Shown piece by piece: positions 18,700 to 25,300 of a stretch of 64,000 nucleotides of DNA. The notes below the pieces were generated by a model. The model had not been told where the DNA came from, did no database searches, and was given only the letters and a program-made list of their open reading frames with translations. Origin of the DNA: a bacterium (lineage in GTDB: Bacteria > Oederibacteriota > CAKKQC01); assembly GCA_919901855.1 (NCBI GenBank), contig CAKKQC010000001.1, positions 124,001 through 188,000 of the forward strand. Reading direction: 5' to 3'. The position numbers were made by a program, and so were the translations under genes. How positions within the stretch are numbered: position 1 is the stretch's first letter; each line of letters starts with the position of its first letter.

Positions 18700-20045
18700 G
18701 GCACAAACTCGGCGGGAGCCAGGGCCAGGGGTGTTGACGCCGCGACCGCGTCGTTCGTCCGCAGGGCCGTCACCGCCGTCGCGAACGCCTCGGACGCGGG
18801 GCAGGTCAGCGCCACCTTCCCCCGGATCGCGTCGAAAAAGTTCTCGAGGTGCGGCTGGTGCAGCGGTTTGCGGGCGTCCGCCTCCGCCTCGATCGCGCGG
18901 CGGCTCCGCTTGGCCTCCTTGCGCGTCTCCCCGATCTTGAGCTCTATGGCGTCGCGGCCCATCTTGGACACCCGCGAGGCCTCGTCCTCCCACTGGCGGC
19001 GCTGGGCCTGCGGCTCCCGGTAGAAGAACCCGACCTTGGGGTCCTCCGAGATCTCGAGAGAGCCGCCCTCGCCCATGAGGACCTCGTAGTACCCGCCGTG
19101 GCTGGTCGAACTCAGGACCTGGTAGTAGCCGCGAACGGGCCCCGTCGGGGGGCGCCACTCGTAGATCCCCATCGTGTAGTCGCCCCACTCGTGCTCCGGC
19201 TGGACGTCGGCGCCGCCCGCCGCCAGCACGGATACGGGGGGCACCCGCAGGAACCAGTTGAACACGTCGAGCTGGTGCGACCCCAGGTCGCCGATCGGGC
19301 CGCTCGCGTACTTCCGGTACCACCGCCAGTTCCGGAGCTGTTCCATCGACCCGTACCCCCAGCGCGCGAGCGCGGCGGCATCGAGGTCGGAGCCCTTGGG
19401 CCAGCCCTGCTCGAGCGGCTTCGGCCGGTTCCACTGGCCGTAGACGTGCGTGATCCGCCCGAGCACGCCTTCGCCGTTTACAAGGGATTCGGCGTGGCGG
19501 TACCTGGGATTGCTGCGGCGCTGGTGCCCGATCTGCAGGAGCTTGCCCGTTTCGGCCGCGGCCTTAACCATGGCCCGCGCGTCCCCGACCGTGTTCGCCA
19601 TCTCCTTCTCGCAGTAGACGTGGACCCCGGCCCGGAGGGCGGCGATGGTCTGTTCGGCGTGCACCCAGTCGGGCGTCGCGATCAGGACTGCGTCCAGCGA
19701 CGCCTTCGCGAGCATCTCGCGGTAGTCCTCGTAGACGGCGGCCGGGTGGCCGTACTCCTTGAGGATGTTCGCCGCGTACCGCGAGTGGTACGGCCAGATG
19801 TCCGCAACGGCCGCGAACTTGACGCCCGGAATCTTGACCGCGGCCACGAGGAGGGTTCGGCCCTGACTGCCCCCGCCGATCAGGCCGACTTTGATATCCC
19901 CGGCCGAACCCTTCGCAGCTCCGGCAGACGCCGGAGCTGCGCGGGTGCGACCCGGCAGGATCAAGGAGGCACCCGCCAGCGCGGCCGAGGCGAGGAAGTC
20001 CCGCCGGGAGACCGCCGGTTGTGCCTTCTTCCGTGCCCGTGGCAT
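18696..20045 (-). CDS. Gfo/Idh/MocA-family oxidoreductase with twin-arginine signal; first gene of the operon
   Basis: The protein has 449 residues. SRRDFLASAALAGAS is a twin-arginine signal, followed by a short Ala/Ser/Gly stretch encoded by a palindrome pair (19914-19954). The Rossmann fold has GLIGGGSQGR; the EKP-like motif is YCEKEMA, with Glu replacing Pro; and the C-terminal domain has GPIGDLGSHQLDVFNW. Of two nearby ATGs, the one at 20054 overlaps TACAAT (20053-20058). The one at 20045 lies 7 bases after it and is chosen. Eight further genes follow with overlapping or nearly touching codons. Confidence 0.85.
   Translation of the reverse strand: MPRARKKAQPAVSRRDFLASAALAGASLILPGRTRAAPASAGAAKGSAGDIKVGLIGGGSQGRTLLVAAVKIPGVKFAAVADIWPYHSRYAANILKEYGHPAAVYEDYREMLAKASLDAVLIATPDWVHAEQTIAALRAGVHVYCEKEMANTVGDARAMVKAAAETGKLLQIGHQRRSNPRYRHAESLVNGEGVLGRITHVYGQWNRPKPLEQGWPKGSDLDAAALARWGYGSMEQLRNWRWYRKYASGPIGDLGSHQLDVFNWFLRVPPVSVLAAGGADVQPEHEWGDYTMGIYEWRPPTGPVRGYYQVLSSTSHGGYYEVLMGEGGSLEISEDPKVGFFYREPQAQRRQWEDEASRVSKMGRDAIELKIGETRKEAKRSRRAIEAEADARKPLHQPHLENFFDAIRGKVALTCPASEAFATAVTALRTNDAVAASTPLALAPAEFVP
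19914..19954. repeat. Paired hairpins after the Tat signal of a Gfo/Idh gene
   Basis: A 12-bp stem (arms CGCAGCTCCGGC, loop AGAC, 19914-19941) is followed immediately by CGGGT arms around GCG (19942-19954). They encode residues between the twin-arginine signal and the Rossmann fold. The long stem matches the family at 7620, 14626 and 18562. Confidence 0.7.
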
Positions 20046-20052
20046 GGCCGAC

Positions 20053-20058
20053 ATTGTA
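20053..20058 (-). promoter_or_regulatory. TACAAT -10-like hexamer for the nine-gene operon
   Basis: TACAAT reads on the minus strand 7 bases before the ATG at 20045 and begins one base past the stop codon of the pilin-like gene upstream. No -35 match is seen. The nine-gene operon may therefore have its own leaderless promoter as well as read-through from the secretion cluster. Confidence 0.45.
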
Positions 20059-20059
20059 C

Positions 20060-20536
20060 CTAGGGGATCCGCTGTACGGAGTCGGTCACGAACCGGCCCG
20101 CGACCACCCGTCCCGTCACCGTCAACCGGGTCTTGTAGCCCCCCCCCCGGAAGAGCCGCGCAATCAGGGCCGCCTTGGGGCCGCCGCGGCCCGGCGACCA
20201 GTAGCCGCGGGACACCACAGTCTTCCGGCCGCCCGCGGTGGAGAGCCGGGTCTGGTACAACCCGTCCCCGATCCTCCCGGACCAGACGCTGGAGGCCGAC
20301 CCCGTCTCGGCCGCGCCCACCGCCAGGGCCAGTCCCCCCTCGGCCGCGTACTCGGCGACGAGCGCCCGCTCGAAATGCAGGCTCGCGCGGACCTGCTGGT
20401 ACGACCGCCACCACGTGAGCGTGACGAGGGCCGCCATCATGAGCCCGATCAGCGTCAGGACGGTTGCGGATCCGGATTCCGCGCCGCGGCGCCCGCGCGA
20501 GGCGAACTTACCGGGGAAGCGCCGCTGCCGCCGCAT
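20060..20536 (-). CDS. PilX/GspK-like minor pilin-type protein
   Basis: The protein has 158 residues. A basic N-terminus (MRRQRRFPGK) is followed by a hydrophobic helix (about 24-42, ATVLTLIGLMMAALVTLTWW) and a soluble domain, the layout of PilX or GspK proteins that sit at the pilus tip. The sequence before the helix is GAESGS, without the standard cleavage motif. The ATG has GGGAGG just upstream and overlaps the previous pilin gene by 29 bases. It is the last gene of the secretion/pilus cluster. The assignment rests on context and layout. Confidence 0.6.
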   Translation of the reverse strand: MRRQRRFPGKFASRGRRGAESGSATVLTLIGLMMAALVTLTWWRSYQQVRASLHFERALVAEYAAEGGLALAVGAAETGSASSVWSGRIGDGLYQTRLSTAGGRKTVVSRGYWSPGRGGPKAALIARLFRGGGYKTRLTVTGRVVAGRFVTDSVQRIP

Positions 20537-21014
20537 GCACCCTCCCGGGCTCCCGGACGAACGTGAGGTTCCATCCCACCCACGTCACCCGGCCGCCCTT
20601 CCCCGTTATCCGCGCCATCCGGATCTCGCGGACCTCCCGGGCCAGCGCGCGGAATTCCTGGCGCTTCCCCGGCCCCGTCGCCCGCCGCGTGAGGACGCCG
20701 CGGACGAGTCCGTATTCGACCTTCCGGCCGTCGAGCTCCGTGATCCGGAGCAGACCCTTCCCGCCCAGCCACGCCGGGACCGCGTCCACGGTCCTCGCCG
20801 CCTTGACGTCCCGGACAAGAGCCGACGACGCCCGCCGCACCTGCTCCACCCGCCCGAGCGTCATCTCGGCCTCGAGCACGCCCCGCAGCTCGAGGCGCAG
20901 GACGCGCGCCATGGTGTCGCCCAGGATCCCGAGGATGGCCACCACGATCATGAGCTCGATCAGCGTGAACCCCGCCTCGCGAGCCGCGTTGCGGCGGCGC
21001 CGACGCTCCGTCAC
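20508..21014 (-). CDS. Type IV pilin-like/pseudopilin protein (GspJ/GspH type)
   Basis: The protein has 168 residues. A short Arg-rich leader ends in AREAG, then FTLIELMIVVAILGILGDT, the classic prepilin site: cleavage after Gly, Phe at +1 and Glu at +5. The soluble domain (about 40-168) is beta-rich. It would be processed by a prepilin peptidase encoded elsewhere and assembled by the GspE/GspF proteins of this operon. The start GTG overlaps the previous stop as GTGA. Confidence 0.85.
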   Translation of the reverse strand: MTERRRRRNAAREAGFTLIELMIVVAILGILGDTMARVLRLELRGVLEAEMTLGRVEQVRRASSALVRDVKAARTVDAVPAWLGGKGLLRITELDGRKVEYGLVRGVLTRRATGPGKRQEFRALAREVREIRMARITGKGGRVTWVGWNLTFVREPGRVHAAAAALPR

Positions 21015-21439
21015 GGCACCCGCACGAAGGTCGCGAGCACGACCCGCTCGCCCCGGGCGAGACCCCACCAGACCGTGACCGTAACGGCCGCCGTCCGGCC
21101 CGTCTTCACGACGTCGTAGACGCCGCGCGTCTTCCGGTCGTGCATCCCCGCGGGCACGAACGCCTTCCGGCCCGTCCGCAGGGACTCCGGCCGGGCCTTC
21201 AGGACCTCGAGGCGGGACTGCGCCGCGAGCGCGGCCACGGTCCGGCGCTCGGCGGCGTTCACCGCCGCAGTCATCGCCGGCCGGAGCCTCGCGAGGCCCG
21301 CGATCACGATGCTGAAGATGGCCATCGCGAGGACGACGACGATCAGGGACTCGCCACCTTCGCGGCAGTTCATGTGCTGCCGCGGGCCCGAGGCCGGTCG
21401 GAACCTGCCGTCGCACCCGCACCCCCCCGTCAGTCTCAT
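21011..21439 (-). CDS. Minor pilin-like protein with atypical prepilin site
   Basis: The protein has 142 residues from ATG 21439, which overlaps the GspF stop as ATGA. An internal ATG at 21373 would give a conventional short leader. The motif is NCREGG then ESLIVVVLAMAIFSIVIAG: the hydrophobic helix is right, but +1 is Glu and +5 is Val, where GspI-like proteins have Phe and Glu. The remainder has a charged helix (AAERRTVAALAAQSRLEVLKAR) followed by strands, as in GspI. It may start the pseudopilus, where subunits lacking Glu5 (GspK) are known. Confidence 0.7.
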   Translation of the reverse strand: MRLTGGCGCDGRFRPASGPRQHMNCREGGESLIVVVLAMAIFSIVIAGLARLRPAMTAAVNAAERRTVAALAAQSRLEVLKARPESLRTGRKAFVPAGMHDRKTRGVYDVVKTGRTAAVTVTVWWGLARGERVVLATFVRVP

Positions 21440-23148
21440 CCTGATGCCAATGACCCCATGACGAACATGGGCATGAACATGCCGATCACGATGAGCCCCA
21501 CGAGGACGCTGATCGCCACGAGGAATAGCGGCTCGAGGACGGTCGGGATCGCGCGGCCCAGGCTTCGCGCGCGGTCCCCGTAGGTCTGCGCGGCGTCCCC
21601 GAGCCCGGCCTCGAGGCGTCCCGCGCCTTCGGAACTCTCGACCAGCCATCCGAACAGGAGCGGGAAGCGGCCCGACGCCCGCAGGGACTTCGCGAGCCCG
21701 GCGCCCCGCTCCACCTCTCCCGCGATGCCGAGGGCCGCGGGACCGAAGACGGGGCCCGCTACGCCGGCGGCCAGCCTCAGCGCCTCGACTGCCGGAACCC
21801 CCGACTCCAGCAGCAGCCGGGCGGTCCCCGCGAACCGGGACAGGGCGGCGGCCTCCAGCAGGGGGCCGAACAGGGGAAGGCGCGCCGCCCATTCGCCCAC
21901 CTTCGCCGGCATGGTCCGGCGGGCCACCCAAGCGAGGGCTGCTACGGCTCCAAGCGCCGGAATCCAGACCACCGCCCCGCTCAGGAGAAGCCACGACAGG
22001 CCGAACACAATGCGCGTCGGCAGGGGGAGCCGGACGCCGAATCCCGCGTACACGTCCGCGAACGTAGGCACGACCGTCAGGCAGAGGAAGAGGAGCACGA
22101 GGCCGCTCACCGCGGCCACCGTGAGCGGATAGAAGAGCGCGTTGCGCACCCGCTCCATCACGTCCTCGGTGTCCTCGATCCACTCGCAGAGCAGGCCGAA
22201 CGCCCGGCCGAGGTCCCCGCTGCGCTCGCCCGCCCGGACGGTGCCGACGAAGAACGCGTCGAACACCTCCGGGTGCACCTCGAACGCCGCCGAGAGGGAG
22301 GACCCCGCCTCCATGCGGACCGCGACGTCGAGGACCACCTTCCGGGCCAGCGGCGAGACCAGCTCGGGCACGATGCTGCGCAGGGCGGCGGGCAGGGGCT
22401 GTTTCGCCCGGACCGCGAGCGCCGCGTACCGGCACAATGCCGCCAGGTCCCGCCGGACGTCGGCCCGGCGCGAGGCCCGCTTCCGCCGAACCGCGGGGGC
22501 TTCGAACGCCTGCGCCGCCGCCGAGCTCGGGGCAGCAGGCGACGGAGCCGTTGCTTCCGCCGGCGGGCTCGCCATCGGCTGCGCCATCGGAGCAACGACC
22601 GCAGTTGCGACGGCAGGTTCTGTCGCAGTCGAGACGGCAGGTTCTGTCCGTCCTTGGACCTGCGGCTGCACTCGATCTGCCGCAGGGACTGCCGCAGGCT
22701 CTGACGCGGCCGCAACCGAGGCCGCAAAAGCGGCGAACTCCGCGGCGAACGCGAGGGCCTCCGCCGATGGAGCGGTGGAGACGGCGGGCTCCGACCGGCC
22801 TTGGACCGCCGGCTGCACCGGCTCCGCCGACGGAGCAGGCGATTCGGCAGGTTCCGCAGCGGCTGAGGAGGCAGGCTCCGTGGCGGCTGCAACAGGCATT
22901 CCATCGCCGGCGGCTTCGGGCAGGAGCATGTCCGCCGGGATGAGCGCATCGGCCGATGCGTCTGCGCCGGCAGGCTCCGTTGGGGTCGAGACGGCAGGTT
23001 CTGTCCAGCCCTCGGCCTGCGGCAGCGCAGGAACTGCCGCGGGCGCAGGAGCCGAATCGAGCGACGGGATCGACAAGTCGAACCCGAGCGGCGACGCGAT
23101 GGGCGGCGGCGCCTCCCAATCGCCCGGCGGGTCAGCCGAGGGCGGCAT
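21436..23148 (-). CDS. GspF-family inner-membrane platform protein with long Ala/Pro-rich N-terminus
   Basis: The protein has 570 residues. From about residue 240 onward there are two GspF/PilC repeats, each a helical bundle followed by membrane helices (about 350-375, 400-425 and the C-terminal VAISVLVGLIVIGMF). GERSGDLGRAF and ESSEGAGRLEAGL are the paired family motifs. The first 220 or so residues are low-complexity Ala/Pro/Glu/Ser with three copies of a motif ending G-[RW]-[TS]-EPAVST. Canonical GspF proteins are about 400 residues and lack this. The start ATG overlaps the gspE gene by 17 bases. It works with GspE to pull pilins from the membrane. Confidence 0.85.
   Translation of the reverse strand: MPPSADPPGDWEAPPPIASPLGFDLSIPSLDSAPAPAAVPALPQAEGWTEPAVSTPTEPAGADASADALIPADMLLPEAAGDGMPVAAATEPASSAAAEPAESPAPSAEPVQPAVQGRSEPAVSTAPSAEALAFAAEFAAFAASVAAASEPAAVPAADRVQPQVQGRTEPAVSTATEPAVATAVVAPMAQPMASPPAEATAPSPAAPSSAAAQAFEAPAVRRKRASRRADVRRDLAALCRYAALAVRAKQPLPAALRSIVPELVSPLARKVVLDVAVRMEAGSSLSAAFEVHPEVFDAFFVGTVRAGERSGDLGRAFGLLCEWIEDTEDVMERVRNALFYPLTVAAVSGLVLLFLCLTVVPTFADVYAGFGVRLPLPTRIVFGLSWLLLSGAVVWIPALGAVAALAWVARRTMPAKVGEWAARLPLFGPLLEAAALSRFAGTARLLLESGVPAVEALRLAAGVAGPVFGPAALGIAGEVERGAGLAKSLRASGRFPLLFGWLVESSEGAGRLEAGLGDAAQTYGDRARSLGRAIPTVLEPLFLVAISVLVGLIVIGMFMPMFVMGSLASG
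22609..23005. repeat. Imperfect repeats encoding EPAVST units
   Basis: The 16-base unit GACGGCAGGTTCTGTC occurs exactly at 22609, 22633 and 22990, with a variant (GACGGCGGGCTCCGAC) at 22780. At 22633, 22780 and 22990 similarity extends to about 45 bases. Read on the minus strand they encode GRTEPAVST-like peptides in the disordered N-terminus of GspF. Related copies lie at 57841 and, inverted, at 21397. Confidence 0.7.
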
Positions 23149-24247
23149 CGAGCTCCCCCGCGGTCGTAATCCCGCCCTTCACCAGTTCCGCTCCCGCTTC
23201 CCGCATCTCGCGCATGCCCGCCTCCTTCGCCGCGGCGCCGATACGCGCCGGGTCGGATGTCTCCGCCATCACCAATCGTACCGCCCCGCCGCACGACAGG
23301 TACTCCCCGAACGCCGTCCGACCCCGGAACCCCGTCCGCGCGCACGCCTCGCACCCCTTCCCCGCGCAGGCCCGGCAGGTCCCGCGGACCAGCCGCTGGG
23401 CCAGCACGCCCCGCAGGGACGACGAGATCAGCGACAGGCTCAGCCCGAGATCCGCCAGCCGCCGGACCGCCTCGGCCGCCCGGCCGCAGTGCAGGCTCGA
23501 GATCACGAGATGCCCCGTGAAGCTCGCCGTGAGCACTGCCTCCGCGGTCTCGCGGTCCCGGATCTCGGACACCGCGATCACCTCGGGGTCCTGCCGCATG
23601 AGCGCGCGCACGCCCGCCGCGTAGTCCAGCCCGCGGTCGGGCCGCACCTGCGTCTGGTTGACGCCCGCGAGCACCCGCTCGACGGGGTCCTCGAGGCTCG
23701 CGATGTTGAGCCGCGTCCCCCGCCGCTCCGCGAGCGCGGTGAGGACGGCGTAGATCGTGGTCGTCTTTCCGCTCCCGCTCGGCCCGCACACGAGGTACAG
23801 CCCGTCCCGGGCCTCCAGCATTGCCTGCAGACCGGAAAGAGCAGGCGCGTCGAACCCGAGATCCTCCGCCCGCCGCAGACCCCCGGCGGCCTCGTAGAAC
23901 CGGACGACCACCTTCTCGCCGTGGACGACCGGCATCACCGAGAGGCGGAGCTCGCGCGGCGCGCCGCCCGCCTCGCCCTCGAGGAGAAGGCGGCCCTCCT
24001 GCGGAACGTCGTTGCGGTGCACGGCGAGGCCGGCCATGACCTTGAGCCGGTTCACGACGCCCTCGGCCAGCTCCCCGTCCAGTCGCGCCCCCTCCCGGAA
24101 TACCCCGTCCACGCGCGTACGAACGCGCGCGCCCCCCGGCACCGGCTCGAGGTGCAGGTCGGACGCGCCGGCCCCGGCCGCCTCGCGCAGGAGGCCCAGG
24201 ACCGCCGCCGGGACGTCCGGACCGGGAGCAGGCTTCTCCCGGCTCAT
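23132..24247 (-). CDS. GspE/PilB-type secretion ATPase
   Basis: The protein has 371 residues, shorter than typical GspE (about 500) because the N1 domain is missing. ASDLHLEP (28-35) opens the N2 domain. Walker A is GPSGSGKT (155-162), the Asp box is around LEDPVE (185-190) and the Walker B region ends SEIRD (227-231), with Ser where GEIRD is usual. The His box is TGHLVISSLH (244-253). A zinc-binding set follows at Cys 291, 294, 299 and 302. It powers pseudopilus assembly at the inner face of the membrane. The start overlaps the upstream GspF-like gene as ATGA. Confidence 0.9.
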   Translation of the reverse strand: MSREKPAPGPDVPAAVLGLLREAAGAGASDLHLEPVPGGARVRTRVDGVFREGARLDGELAEGVVNRLKVMAGLAVHRNDVPQEGRLLLEGEAGGAPRELRLSVMPVVHGEKVVVRFYEAAGGLRRAEDLGFDAPALSGLQAMLEARDGLYLVCGPSGSGKTTTIYAVLTALAERRGTRLNIASLEDPVERVLAGVNQTQVRPDRGLDYAAGVRALMRQDPEVIAVSEIRDRETAEAVLTASFTGHLVISSLHCGRAAEAVRRLADLGLSLSLISSSLRGVLAQRLVRGTCRACAGKGCEACARTGFRGRTAFGEYLSCGGAVRLVMAETSDPARIGAAAKEAGMREMREAGAELVKGGITTAGELDAALG

Positions 24248-25287
24248 CGCAGCGGCGCCCCCACGGCGAACAGGTAGAGCCCCCAGAAGAGCAGGTAGGT
24301 GCCCGCGACCGCCGCGCCCACCGCGAACAGGGCGAGGGTCTCGAACCGGCGCCGGAAGCTCTCGGCGTGTCGGCCCAGGTCCCTTTCGCACCCGGCCGCG
24401 GCCGCCTCCAGGCAGTCGAAGAGCTGGCGGTCCGTCGCGGGCGAGTCGAACAGGATCCGGACCGGGCCGGGCAGGAACCGGATCCGGCCGACGGCCCGGC
24501 GCGGGACCTCGCCGCGGTCCACGGCGTCGGCGGCCGCCGTGAGCTGGATCCTGACCGTGCCGTGGTCGAACGACGCCGCGCAGAGGCGCAGCGCGGGCAC
24601 GAACGAGACGCCGGACTTGAGGAGGGCGGTGAATTCGTGCAGGAATGCGGCGGCCGTCCAGGAGCGCGCGTACACGCCGAGCATCGGAATCCACTCGAGC
24701 TGGCTCACGGGCAGGGGCCCGCCCGCCCGCCCCGACAGGAAGCGGACGGAAGCGACGAGACCGAGTGCGGACAGCACGGCGGCCCCGGCCCCGATCACGA
24801 AGAGGTACAGATGGATGGCCCCCGATGACCACCAGGGCATGGCGGGGCCGGGCGTGCCGCCGAGCGACGGGACGGCGCCCATGAACGCCGGCACGACGTG
24901 GAAAAGGACGAGGAAGGCGTAGGCGGAAAGCACGCCCAGAACGCAGGCGGGATAGACGAGGAGGGAGCCGACCTCGCGCCGGATTGCGTTGATCCGCCGG
25001 GCGCTGCGAACCACGAGATCCAGCACGCTCCCGAGATTGCCCGACTCGAGGCCGGCCCGCACGATCGCGAGATAGCCCGCGGGGAACGCGGCCTGCTCGC
25101 GCTCGACAGCCCGGTCGAACCCCGTGCCCTTCTCGATCTCGTCCCCCAGCCGCTTGAGCGCCTCCCCGGTGTCCGGCGCCTCGACCCCGCGCGCGGCCTC
25201 GCGTACCGCATCGCTGAGCGGCGTGCCCGAACGCACGAGCATGGCCAGCGTGCCATTGAACCGCTCGAAGTCCCCGGGCGCGATCAT
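24244..25287 (-). CDS. Second GspF-family platform protein
   Basis: The protein has 347 residues. FERFNGTLAMLVRSGTPLSDAVREAA and VRAGLESGNLGSVLDLVV are the first GspF repeat. Two long hydrophobic helices and a degenerate second repeat with FLHEFTALLKSGVSFVPALRLCA follow. It sits before gspE while a longer GspF lies after it, so the operon encodes two platform proteins, as in Tad-type or some reduced systems where they may pair. The ATG at 25287 has GGAGG upstream and lies 13 bases after the glycosidase stop. Confidence 0.8.
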   Translation of the reverse strand: MIAPGDFERFNGTLAMLVRSGTPLSDAVREAARGVEAPDTGEALKRLGDEIEKGTGFDRAVEREQAAFPAGYLAIVRAGLESGNLGSVLDLVVRSARRINAIRREVGSLLVYPACVLGVLSAYAFLVLFHVVPAFMGAVPSLGGTPGPAMPWWSSGAIHLYLFVIGAGAAVLSALGLVASVRFLSGRAGGPLPVSQLEWIPMLGVYARSWTAAAFLHEFTALLKSGVSFVPALRLCAASFDHGTVRIQLTAAADAVDRGEVPRRAVGRIRFLPGPVRILFDSPATDRQLFDCLEAAAAGCERDLGRHAESFRRRFETLALFAVGAAVAGTYLLFWGLYLFAVGAPLR

Positions 25288-25300
25288 GCCGCCCTCCGGT

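Noticed and set aside
22142-24277. 711-codon plus-strand frame rich in Ala, Gly and Thr with repeated ETAGS motifs
   Set aside because: It is the reverse complement of the repeat-rich GspF tail and continues through GspE; the repeats are explained by the minus-strand gene.
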